This document shows positions 33,190 to 41,331 of a stretch of DNA of 50,633 nt, piece by piece (position 1 is the first letter of the stretch; every line of letters begins with the position of its first letter). Below the pieces are notes generated by a model that ran no database searches, had not been told where the DNA came from, and worked only from the letters and a program-made list of their open reading frames with translations. Source of the DNA: Candidatus Mediterraneibacter stercoripullorum (GTDB lineage Bacteria; Bacillota; Clostridia; Lachnospirales; Lachnospiraceae); NCBI GenBank assembly GCA_019115765.1, contig DXCZ01000088.1, forward strand, positions 1-50,633, written 5' to 3'. The position numbers and the translations under genes were made by a program.

Positions 33190-34146
33190 ATGGTAAAAAT
33201 AGCAAAAGATAATGAAATAAAAACGAAATCTGTAGATGAACTTTTGCTTGAATTTAAAAATTCGGAATTCAAAGATATATCAAGTAAAATCAAGTTTACA
33301 GGAATGGGGGAAGGAAAAGATGTTTATAATATCACTGCTCCATTTGAAAATGAAAATCAGACTTATATAGCAGGAAGAGTGGAGGCACGTGACAGTGAAC
33401 AGTCAGAAGTGGTCTTCTTTAAACAGTCGGGCGAGACATGGGAAGCAGACAAAAGTATGCCCCGGCTGCAGCTTCAGGATCCTTTTGTGACAAGGATCGG
33501 AGGCGAGCTGATCCTTGGAGGCGTTGAGATCTTTGACGATGTGGAAAAGCCGGGTACATGGAATTATCGTACTGTTTTTTACAGAGGCGCTTCCATAGCT
33601 GATCTGAAGAGGTTTACACAGGGGCCTGACCGGATGAAGGATATCCGGCTCTGCGGACTGCCGGACGGCAGCATCCTTGTGATGACGAGACCTCAGGGCG
33701 AGATCGGAGGACGTGGGAAGGTCGGATGTCTCATGATCCGTTCTCTGGAAGAGCTGAACGCTGAGAATATTGAGAAAGCTGATATCCTGGAAGGAATGTT
33801 TCTTCCGGAAGAATGGGGCGGATGTAACGAACTGCACCTGCTGAAAAATGGGAAGATCGGCGTCCTTTCTCATATTGCAAAATATGACGAAGAAGGAAAC
33901 AGGCATTATTATTCAACAGCATTCTGCTTTGATTATCGGACGGGAGAATATACCCCGATGAAGATCATTGCAGTCAGGGCAAACTTCCAGGATGGACCGA
34001 GCAAGAGAGATGACTTGAAAGATGTGATCTTCAGCGGCGGCCTGGTTCGTATGGAGAATGGAAAGGCACAGTTATACTGTGGTGTGAGTGATGTAGAAGG
34101 ACATACGATTACAATCTGTGATCCGTTTTTGCCCTTTGAAAAATAA
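33190..34146 (+). CDS. DUF1861 family protein (five-bladed propeller, GH130/GH43-like)
   Basis: A 318-residue soluble protein with repeated blade-like strands: VYNITAPFENENQTYIAGRVEARD, QDPFVTRIGGELILGGVEIFD, MKDIRLCGLPDGSILVMTRPQG, WGGCNELHLLKNGKIGVLSHIA and FSGGLVRMENGKAQLYCGVSD. These are typical of the DUF1861 group, predicted to adopt the same propeller fold as GH43 and GH130 enzymes. Activity is not established. As first gene of an operon with a sugar importer and GH130, a role on a beta-mannoside is likely. A weak ribosome site precedes the ATG. No signal peptide, so cytoplasmic. Confidence 0.7.
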   Translation: MVKIAKDNEIKTKSVDELLLEFKNSEFKDISSKIKFTGMGEGKDVYNITAPFENENQTYIAGRVEARDSEQSEVVFFKQSGETWEADKSMPRLQLQDPFVTRIGGELILGGVEIFDDVEKPGTWNYRTVFYRGASIADLKRFTQGPDRMKDIRLCGLPDGSILVMTRPQGEIGGRGKVGCLMIRSLEELNAENIEKADILEGMFLPEEWGGCNELHLLKNGKIGVLSHIAKYDEEGNRHYYSTAFCFDYRTGEYTPMKIIAVRANFQDGPSKRDDLKDVIFSGGLVRMENGKAQLYCGVSDVEGHTITICDPFLPFEK

Positions 34147-34175
34147 AAAAATTATAAACACAAGGAGGAAGTAGT

Positions 34176-35573
34176 ATGAAAATCAAAAAAGCAGCAGCAC
34201 TCTTTATGGCAGCGGCAATGACAGTGACGTCGCTGACTGCCTGCAGCAGCGGAGACGGAGGAAGCTCATCAGATGACGGGGGCTCATCATCAGGAACACT
34301 CACTGTAGAGTTCTGGACAGCTCCTCAGCAGGTTCAGTATGACTTCTGGGAGAGCAAGGCTCAGGCATTCAACGAGACAAAGACTCAGGTGAACGGACAG
34401 ACGATAGAGGTGAAAGTACAGATGATGCCGGAGTCACCGTCATCCGAAGCAGGAATCCAGAACGCGATTGCTACAGGTACAGCACCGGCGGTTTCCGAGA
34501 ACATTAACAGAGGATTCGCAGCTACACTGGCAGCATCTGATGCGGTTTATGACCTGTCTCAGGAAGACTGGTTCAACGAAGTGATCGAGGCGCGCCAGAT
34601 GGGAGATACCATGGACGGCTGGGCAATTGACGGAGGACAGTACGTACTTCCGGTTTATGTAAACCCGATGACATGGCAGTGGAACATGGATGGACTTAAA
34701 GTGTTCGGATATAGTGAAGCTCCGACAACGATCGCTGAATTTCAGGATATCATGTCTCAGTGGAATGACAAGAAAGACGAGCTTGAAGCTGTAGGAATCA
34801 CACATTCCTTCTACAGACCGTCACTGACACGTTCCGATCAGTACTGGGATCGCTGGTATGACTTTATGATGCCGTACGATGCGATTTCACAGGGCCAGTC
34901 CATTGTAGATGGTACAACACTGACCATGGATAAGGACAGTGCAGTGAAAGCAATGGAAGTGATCGGTACTTTTGGAAACACGATCCAGCAGGGAGAACTC
35001 TCCAGTATCTGGACAGAAGATGTACCGTCTGTACTTGTAACCATCAATGCACCGTGGGAGATCTCACTGTATCAGGAGAACAACAAGGTGTACGGAGAGG
35101 ACTATGTTTACGGACCGGCACTTGTTGAGAACGAAGGCGACACACCGTACTGCTTCGCTGATTCCAAGGGACTGACATTCTACAAGACAGATAACATTTC
35201 CGAGGACGAGCATCAGGGCGCTGTTGAATTCGTAAAATGGGTATACAATGCAGAAAACTCTGCTCAGACAGACTTGGAGTGGCTTGAGGCAACAATGATG
35301 CTTCCGGTTAGAGGAGACCTGAATGAAAACGAAACATTCACAAGCGTAATGAACGAAAGCCCAGAGCTGTCTGCACTGGCACAGTGGGTACCGTATGCAA
35401 TGCCGGGACTGGCAAGTGAAAAAGATGCCGATATCTGGACTGCATTTACAGAATCAGCCATGGCTCCGTATATGAACGAAGTGATGAGCGCAGAACCGGG
35501 CAATGCGCCGGATGCAACATCATACATTGAGGCAGGCATGGATGCAATGAAAACAGCAGGCGGACTTTCTTGA
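34176..35573 (+). CDS. sugar ABC importer binding lipoprotein
   Basis: A 465-residue lipoprotein. The signal peptide MKIKKAAALFMAAAMTVTS ends in TAC at residues 22-23, followed by a Ser/Gly/Asp linker. The mature protein begins LTVEFWTAPQQVQYDFWESKA with the later VWIDGGQYVLP-like part (WAIDGGQYVLPVYVNPMTWQWN). These features indicate a family-1 carbohydrate-binding protein. It lies between DUF1861 and two permeases. An 11-bp hairpin follows the gene and may favour higher expression of the binding protein than of the permeases. Confidence 0.9.
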   Translation: MKIKKAAALFMAAAMTVTSLTACSSGDGGSSSDDGGSSSGTLTVEFWTAPQQVQYDFWESKAQAFNETKTQVNGQTIEVKVQMMPESPSSEAGIQNAIATGTAPAVSENINRGFAATLAASDAVYDLSQEDWFNEVIEARQMGDTMDGWAIDGGQYVLPVYVNPMTWQWNMDGLKVFGYSEAPTTIAEFQDIMSQWNDKKDELEAVGITHSFYRPSLTRSDQYWDRWYDFMMPYDAISQGQSIVDGTTLTMDKDSAVKAMEVIGTFGNTIQQGELSSIWTEDVPSVLVTINAPWEISLYQENNKVYGEDYVYGPALVENEGDTPYCFADSKGLTFYKTDNISEDEHQGAVEFVKWVYNAENSAQTDLEWLEATMMLPVRGDLNENETFTSVMNESPELSALAQWVPYAMPGLASEKDADIWTAFTESAMAPYMNEVMSAEPGNAPDATSYIEAGMDAMKTAGGLS

Positions 35574-35585
35574 GCCGATATGAGG

Positions 35586-35624
35586 ACAGGCTGCACAGAC
35601 TTGTGATACAGGCGTGCAGCCTGT
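35586..35624 (+). other. intercistronic hairpin after the binding-protein gene
   Basis: ACAGGCTGCAC at 35586-35596 pairs perfectly with GTGCAGCCTGT at 35614-35624. There is no T run. In importer operons such stems commonly stabilise the 3' end of the binding-protein message, giving it excess over the permeases. Confidence 0.65.
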
Positions 35625-35647
35625 AATTGTAAGGAGAGTTGAAACGT

Positions 35648-36550
35648 ATGAAAGATAAAATGAAACTGAATCCCGGCAGAAAAAGGGGACTTGTCGGATG
35701 GCTTTTGAATGCGCCGTATCTTGCTTATTCCCTTATCTTTTTCCTGATTCCACTGATCTGGGCCGCATGGCTGTCAGTCATGGACTGGAACCTGATGTCA
35801 AAGGACAGAACTTTTGTCGGACTGGACAATTTTAAAGCATTGTTTTCGGATACCAGAGTGCAGGCAGCGTTTGTTAACTCTTTCAGATATCTGTTGCCGA
35901 TCGTTATCCTCTGTTTCCTTGGCGGACTTGTGATCGCGCTTCTGGTTTCCAAGCTGCCGGACAAGATCAAAGGATTTATAGCGGTACTGTTTTTCATTCC
36001 GTATCTGACTTCGGGAGTTGCAACTTCCGTTGTTGTTAAATACTTTTTTAACTATAACTCTGTATTCAATGAATTCCTGAGAGAGCATTTCAATCTGAAT
36101 GTGAACTGGCTGACTGATGAGAAGTTTGCTTTCTGGGTTATGGTGTTTATTGTTGTATGGAAGATGTCAGGCTATTATGCTCTGTTCATTCTGTCAGGTA
36201 TTGAGAGTATTGATGTGGAAGTAAATGAGGCGGCTGCTCTGGACGGCTCCTGCGGACTGCATAAGCTGATCCATGTGACGCTGCCGATGATCATGCCGAC
36301 ACTGACGACAGTCATCGTTCTGGCAACAGGACTTGCCTTCGGTATTTATACCGAGCCTTACCTGCTGACAGGCGGCGGCCCGAATCTGTCAACGACTTCC
36401 TGGCAGCTGGAGATCTACAATGCATCATTTACAAGATTTGAATCCGGCTATGGTGCAGCAATGGCTATCGCAAGTGCAATACAGATCTTCATTACCCTGC
36501 GTATCATTAACTTTATTACAGACAGACTAAACCGTAAGTTCGGTTATTAG
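35648..36550 (+). CDS. sugar ABC importer permease (MalF type)
   Basis: A 300-residue inner-membrane permease with six spans. A basic tail precedes VGWLLNAPYLAYSLIFFLIPLIW. The ATPase-coupling loop reads VNEAAALDGSCGLHKLIHVTLPMIMPTL, and the later YLLTGGGPNLSTTSWQLEIY is typical. ATG 35648 lies 11 bases after AAGGAG; a TTG at 35639 is too close. It works with the permease 14 bp downstream. No ATPase gene is in this operon, so a shared MsmX/UgpC-type ATPase, perhaps the one at 16.6 kb, is likely used. Confidence 0.9.
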   Translation: MKDKMKLNPGRKRGLVGWLLNAPYLAYSLIFFLIPLIWAAWLSVMDWNLMSKDRTFVGLDNFKALFSDTRVQAAFVNSFRYLLPIVILCFLGGLVIALLVSKLPDKIKGFIAVLFFIPYLTSGVATSVVVKYFFNYNSVFNEFLREHFNLNVNWLTDEKFAFWVMVFIVVWKMSGYYALFILSGIESIDVEVNEAAALDGSCGLHKLIHVTLPMIMPTLTTVIVLATGLAFGIYTEPYLLTGGGPNLSTTSWQLEIYNASFTRFESGYGAAMAIASAIQIFITLRIINFITDRLNRKFGY

Positions 36551-36564
36551 GGAGGGAAAAGCAT

Positions 36565-37392
36565 ATGAATAAAAAGAAGATCAGTGTTAAAACAGTAATC
36601 ATCACGATCATTACTTTGATCTTGCTGGCGATCTCTCTCTTCCCGTTTTACTATATGATCGTACAGTCTCTTACTTCATGGGACATGGTAGATAAGACCC
36701 TTGTTCCTTCCGGACTGACACTCAGAAGCTATGAATATCTGCTGGGAAGAGGAGGAGCAACGAATTCCATGATGTGGTTTAAAGCGCTGTGGAACTCCTT
36801 TGCTGTATCATTCCCGACTGCTGTGATCTCAGTTGTTGTTGGCCTTGCTATTGGATATTCCGTATCTAAAATGAAATTTAAAGGGGAAAGATTCATCATG
36901 AATACTCTTCTGTTCCAGATGTTCTTCCCGACGGTCATCCTGCTTGTTCCAAGATATATGATCACAAGATCACTGACGAACAGTTATGCAGGAATGATCC
37001 TGCCGCTGTGTATTTCCATATGGGCGGTCTTTATGTACATCAACTACTTCAAGACCATTCCGAACGATGTATTTGAAGCGGCAAAAATTGACGGTGCGGG
37101 CAATCTTAGGATACTGACCAGTATTGCCTTCCCGATCACAAAGTCAGTAACAACGATTGTATTCTTATCAATATTCATGCAGAGATGGAACGAGCTGATG
37201 TGGGATATGCTGATTTCACCAGATATCAATATGCAGACATTGAACGTGTTGATTTCTACACAGTTTAAACCGATGGGAGCTTTCCCGGGACCGATGTACG
37301 CTGCATCTGTTATTTTAACACTGCCGATCATCATTCTGTTCCTCTGCTTCTCGAAGTACTTTAAAGAGGGTATCAGTTTCATGCTGAAATAA
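36565..37392 (+). CDS. sugar ABC importer permease (MalG type)
   Basis: A 275-residue second permease. The first span begins ITLILLAISLFPFYYMIVQSL, the coupling loop is FEAAKIDGAGNLRILTSIAFPITKSV, and the end is KYFKEGISFMLK, all typical of the MalG class. GGGAGGG precedes the ATG. It is followed after 22 bp by the GH130 gene in the same direction. Confidence 0.9.
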   Translation: MNKKKISVKTVIITIITLILLAISLFPFYYMIVQSLTSWDMVDKTLVPSGLTLRSYEYLLGRGGATNSMMWFKALWNSFAVSFPTAVISVVVGLAIGYSVSKMKFKGERFIMNTLLFQMFFPTVILLVPRYMITRSLTNSYAGMILPLCISIWAVFMYINYFKTIPNDVFEAAKIDGAGNLRILTSIAFPITKSVTTIVFLSIFMQRWNELMWDMLISPDINMQTLNVLISTQFKPMGAFPGPMYAASVILTLPIIILFLCFSKYFKEGISFMLK

Positions 37393-37414
37393 TAATGTTG
37401 ACAGGAGAAAATAT

Positions 37415-38491
37415 ATGAAGATAAACAGATGTCCTATGAATCCTCTGCTCGTGCCTGAGGATGTGAAACCAAGCCGGCCTGATTTTAAGGTTGATGGTGT
37501 TTTTAATTGTGGTGTTGCAGAATACAACGGCGAGATACTGCTGATGTGCCGTGTTGCCGAGTCAGTGAAGTGTGATGATCCGGATGTGGTAAAGATTCCG
37601 ATTGTTGTAAATAAAGACGGACATGATGAGCTTGAGGTAGTAACCTATGTGAAATCCGAGCATCTGGAACTTGACTTTTCTGATTCAAGACATGTGGAGA
37701 AGGTGGAAAAGAAGAGAAAAAAATGCATTAACCTGACTTCTCTCTCTCACCTGAGACTGGCAAGAAGCAAAGACGGAATTCATTTTACTGTGGCGGATGA
37801 GCCGGCTATCTTCCCTTCTGCTGAAGAGGAAAGCTGGGGAATGGAGGATCCGCGGATCACTCAGATCGGAGATACTTACTATATCAATTATACATCCGTG
37901 ACAAAGAACGGACCTGCGACTTCACTGATCAGTACGAAAGACTTTGTGAATTATGAGCGCCACGGCATTATCTTTGCTCCTGAAAATAAGGATGTAACTA
38001 TATTCCCTGAAAAGATCGGGGGAAAATATGTAGCCTTTAACCGTCCGGTGCCCTGTGGCATCGGAGATCCGGAAATGTGGATCGCGAAATCACCGGATCT
38101 GATTCACTGGGGAGAGCAGAAGCATTTCTGCGGACTCTCAGGCGGATCTGAAGAAAGATGGGATAACGGCCGGATCGGAGGCGGAGCAGTTCCGTTTAAG
38201 ACAGACCGGGGCTGGGTGAAGATCTACCATGCGGCAGATAAGAATGACAGGTATTGTCTGGGCGCCTTCCTGCTGGATCTGGAAGATCCGTCGAAGGTGC
38301 TGGCGAAGACGTCGCAGCCGATCCTGGAGCCGGAAGAAGAGTATGAGATAAATGGATTCTTTGGCAATGTTGTGTTTACATGCGGATGCCTGGTGAAAGA
38401 GGATACGGTGACCATATATTATGGAGCCGCAGACGATAAGATCTGCCGGGCGGATATCCGTCTCGATGATATTTTTGCCGCTATGGAATAA
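37415..38491 (+). CDS. GH130 family mannoside phosphorylase or hydrolase
   Basis: A 358-residue cytoplasmic enzyme. The GH130 core is visible: CRVAES, LARSKDGIHFTVADEPAIFP, the catalytic Asp145 in MEDPRI, IGDTYYINYT, IGGKYVAFNRPVP, IWAKSPDLIHWG-like (MWIAKSPDLIHWG), RIGGGAVPFKTDRGWVKIYHA and a terminal VTIYYGAADDKICRA. The His in IYHA corresponds to a phosphate-contacting residue in phosphorylases, favouring phosphorolysis of a beta-mannoside to alpha-mannose 1-phosphate. The exact linkage (1,4 or 1,2) and partner sugar cannot be read here. Neighbours (importer, GH2 beta-mannosidase, mutase) support mannoside use. Confidence 0.88.
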   Translation: MKINRCPMNPLLVPEDVKPSRPDFKVDGVFNCGVAEYNGEILLMCRVAESVKCDDPDVVKIPIVVNKDGHDELEVVTYVKSEHLELDFSDSRHVEKVEKKRKKCINLTSLSHLRLARSKDGIHFTVADEPAIFPSAEEESWGMEDPRITQIGDTYYINYTSVTKNGPATSLISTKDFVNYERHGIIFAPENKDVTIFPEKIGGKYVAFNRPVPCGIGDPEMWIAKSPDLIHWGEQKHFCGLSGGSEERWDNGRIGGGAVPFKTDRGWVKIYHAADKNDRYCLGAFLLDLEDPSKVLAKTSQPILEPEEEYEINGFFGNVVFTCGCLVKEDTVTIYYGAADDKICRADIRLDDIFAAME

Positions 38492-38540
38492 GAAGCTATA
38501 TATTGAACCGCTGAAGTTTTTGTGGTTAAATAATAGTAAA

Positions 38541-38561
38541 ATCAAGTGAGAATCATTTGAT
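38541..38561. promoter_or_regulatory. candidate LacI-type operator
   Basis: ATCAAGTGA (38541-38549), GAA, TCATTTGAT (38553-38561): the arms are complementary at 8 of 9 positions. It lies about 85 bp upstream of the LacI-family gene, a usual place for an autoregulatory operator. Confidence 0.55.
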
Positions 38562-38576
38562 TTATAAAGTGAAAGT

Positions 38577-38615
38577 AACAGTTCAGCCTGCGCCATTTCT
38601 GCTGGCTGAACTGTT
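38577..38615 (+). other. 12-bp hairpin upstream of the LacI gene
   Basis: AACAGTTCAGCC at 38577-38588 pairs perfectly with GGCTGAACTGTT at 38604-38615. The loop is 15 nt and no T run follows. It could end the upstream transcript weakly or act in the leader of the lacI-type message. Confidence 0.55.
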
Positions 38616-38645
38616 ATAAATATATGCGGCAAGGGGCGGAAATTT

Positions 38646-39671
38646 ATGAGAAGAAAACGTGTGACAATGAAGGACATTGCAGAGAAGCTGGGGCTGTCGA
38701 TCAACGCTGTATCGCTAGCGCTGAATGACAGAGCCGGCGTGGGGGAAGAAACGAGAAAATCAATACTGGACACTGCGGAACAGATGGGGTATCTGGACCA
38801 GTCTCCCCAGTATATACAGACCTATTCGAATAAGAATATCTGCATTATGCTGAAGCACCGTTTTTTTCGAGATTTCAGATTTTATGGAAGAATACTTCTG
38901 GGGATCGAGGAAGAAGCGAAGAAATCAGGATACGATGTATTTATGAATTCCTTCGAAAAAGAGGAAATCCCTGCATGTGTGGAGAGCAGGAAGGTATCCG
39001 GCATTGTGGTGGTGGGAAAGATTGAAGACAGTTTTCTCACACGCCTGAAGGAATACGGGATACCGGTCATGCTTGTTGACCATGTATCTCTGGAAGAACC
39101 TACAGACTGCGTAACATCAGACAGCAGGCTCGGCGCTTACAAGATTACATCGTATATGCTGAGCAAGGGAATCACAAGGATCGGATACTTTGGCGATATT
39201 GAATATACGCCCAGTACGCTGGACCGTTTCCTGGGATATAAAGAGGCGATGCAGGACTATCTCCACCTGGGAACATTTAAGGAAAGCATGGCATATGTGG
39301 ACCGGTTTTCCGCCCTTGGCAATGTGGAGGACTATGTGATCAATCAGGATGCAGAAGGAATGTATGAGGCGTTTGAGAAAATCGAAGAAAAACCGGACGC
39401 ACTGTTCTGCTCCAATGACGAGCTCGCCGTCTTTCTGATGAAGACGCTTCAGGGAAAAGGCTATACGATTCCCGAAGATATAGGAATTGTAGGATTTGAT
39501 GATATTGAGCTGAGCAGTATTGTAAGCCCTGCTCTGACAACGGTGCATGTACCGAAGAAACTGATGGGGCAGAAGGCGATGCAGCGGCTTCTCCACCGCA
39601 TCTCGCATCCGGGCGGCGATATTGAGAAGGTCGTTATGGGAGTTGAGGTGGTAGAGCGCGAGTCCGTGTGA
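38646..39671 (+). CDS. LacI-family transcriptional regulator
   Basis: A 341-residue repressor or activator. The N-terminal helix-turn-helix reads VTMKDIAEKLGLSINAVSLALN and the hinge follows. The periplasmic-binding-like core includes SGIVVVGKI, VTSDSRLGAYKITSYML, PDALFCSNDELAVFLMKTL and IGIVGFDDIELSSIVSPALTTV. The Asn-for-Thr/Ser style of the recognition helix (SINAVSLALN) marks a subgroup common in Clostridia. It lies inside the mannoside locus, and a candidate operator and a hairpin precede it. The inducer is unknown. Confidence 0.92.
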   Translation: MRRKRVTMKDIAEKLGLSINAVSLALNDRAGVGEETRKSILDTAEQMGYLDQSPQYIQTYSNKNICIMLKHRFFRDFRFYGRILLGIEEEAKKSGYDVFMNSFEKEEIPACVESRKVSGIVVVGKIEDSFLTRLKEYGIPVMLVDHVSLEEPTDCVTSDSRLGAYKITSYMLSKGITRIGYFGDIEYTPSTLDRFLGYKEAMQDYLHLGTFKESMAYVDRFSALGNVEDYVINQDAEGMYEAFEKIEEKPDALFCSNDELAVFLMKTLQGKGYTIPEDIGIVGFDDIELSSIVSPALTTVHVPKKLMGQKAMQRLLHRISHPGGDIEKVVMGVEVVERESV

Positions 39672-39711
39672 TACTGTGTTTAATAAAAATGAAAAAGAAA
39701 AGAGGCAGATT

Positions 39712-41331
39712 ATGGAGCATTGGTGGAAAACAGCCGTTTTTTATCAGATATATATCCCCAGCTTCTGCGATGGAAATAATGACGGGATCGGAGACTTTGC
39801 CGGAATAAAATCCAGGCTCGGATACCTGAAGAAACTTGGCGTGAGCGGAATATGGCTTACGCCTTTTTATCCTTCGCCGAAAGTGGATCAGGGATATGAT
39901 ATTTCAGATTATTATGATATTGACCCAGACTATGGAACGATGGAAGACTTCGAGGCATTTATCGAAGAAGCGCACCGGCTGGGAATCAAGGTGCTCTCTG
40001 ACATCGTGATCAACCATACTTCAACGGAGCACAAGTGGTTCAAGGAATCAAGGAGTTCTGTGTCAGACCCGAAGAGAAACTGGTATATCTGGAAAAAGCC
40101 TGTTGACGGCAGGGAACCGAACAACTGGGAATCCTTCTTCGGAGAAAAAGCCTGGGAGTATGATGAGGCCACGCAGGAGTATTATTATCATTCCTTTGCA
40201 AAAGAACAGGTGGATCTGAACTGGGCTGAACCGGAAGTGAAGAAGGCGGTCTTTCAGATGCTGGATTTCTGGGCGGAGAAGGGAATCGACGGATTCCGTC
40301 TTGACGTGATCAACAACCTGACACTGACAGACTGCATGACGGACAATCCTTATGACAGTCAGGGAGAGCAGATCCATAAGTATGACGTGAACCAGCCGGG
40401 AATCCATGAATTTATGAAGGAACTGAAGGAGCATCTGAACAGAGACAGGAAGCTGTTCCTGATAGGTGAGATCAGCAGTGAGGATCTGGATGTGATCCGA
40501 TCTTTTGTTGGAGACGGGCAGCTTGATACAACCTTTAATTTCAATCTTGGAAGTATGGAAACATTCGACTTTCAGAAGTTTTATCACGAGCTGAAGAGGA
40601 TGGCGCAGCTGTATCAGGAAGATGATTATCCGACTATATTTTTCGGAAGTCATGATATGGCGAGGTTCCCCTCAAGATTTCAGTTTAATACCGATCAGGC
40701 GAAAAATCTGTTCACCTTGATGATGAGTTTCCGAGGGATTCCCTTTATATATTTTGGGGATGAGATTGGAATGGAAAACTACACATGCTATACTAGGGAT
40801 GATGCAAGGGACATCCAGGGTGTGATCGCATATGAACAGGCAAAAGCAGCCGGAAAAAGCGAAGAAGAGGCAATCCGGATCCTGAACCGGCAGTCCCGGG
40901 ATCATTCCAGAAATACTATGTACTGGGATGACTCCGCCTATGGCGGCTTCTCGCAGACAGCTCCCTGGATCAATTACCAGGAGCAGTCGGGACAGAGCGC
41001 GGCGGAACAGATGGAAGATCCGGAATCTCTGTATTCATATGTGTCAGAACTGGCCCGTATCCGGACCGGGGAGACTGTGCTGGCGGAAGGAAGCTGTGAT
41101 GTGGATTCGCCGCAGGACGGAGTGATCGTTCTGAAGAGGACTTACGGTGGAACACAGATATGGACGGTTGTGAACTTCTCCGGGAAGACATATGAGATGC
41201 AGAAGGAAGGCTGCTGGCGGGATGCTTCCGGTATCATGATCATGTCCCGGCAGGATACTGTGCAGGAAGAGGAAAATAAGCTGCTGATCCACGGGGAGAG
41301 CAGCGTAATGTGGAGGTATTGTGATGAATGA
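39712..41331 (+). CDS. GH13 alpha-glucosidase / oligo-1,6-glucosidase type
   Basis: A 539-residue cytoplasmic GH13 enzyme beginning WWKTAVFYQIYIPSFCDGNNDGIGD, typical of oligo-1,6-glucosidase and related alpha-glucosidases. It has SDIVINHTS (region I), GFRLDVINN with nucleophile Asp198, LIGEISS with acid/base Glu253 and FFGSHDMARF (region IV). A GTG at 39676 extends the frame, but AGAGG at 39701-39705 supports ATG 39712. An alpha-glucosidase in a locus otherwise devoted to beta-mannosides suggests the imported oligosaccharide or its product also contains alpha-linked glucose, or that the operon serves mixed substrates. The gene overlaps the mutase by 8 bp. Confidence 0.88.
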   Translation: MEHWWKTAVFYQIYIPSFCDGNNDGIGDFAGIKSRLGYLKKLGVSGIWLTPFYPSPKVDQGYDISDYYDIDPDYGTMEDFEAFIEEAHRLGIKVLSDIVINHTSTEHKWFKESRSSVSDPKRNWYIWKKPVDGREPNNWESFFGEKAWEYDEATQEYYYHSFAKEQVDLNWAEPEVKKAVFQMLDFWAEKGIDGFRLDVINNLTLTDCMTDNPYDSQGEQIHKYDVNQPGIHEFMKELKEHLNRDRKLFLIGEISSEDLDVIRSFVGDGQLDTTFNFNLGSMETFDFQKFYHELKRMAQLYQEDDYPTIFFGSHDMARFPSRFQFNTDQAKNLFTLMMSFRGIPFIYFGDEIGMENYTCYTRDDARDIQGVIAYEQAKAAGKSEEEAIRILNRQSRDHSRNTMYWDDSAYGGFSQTAPWINYQEQSGQSAAEQMEDPESLYSYVSELARIRTGETVLAEGSCDVDSPQDGVIVLKRTYGGTQIWTVVNFSGKTYEMQKEGCWRDASGIMIMSRQDTVQEEENKLLIHGESSVMWRYCDE

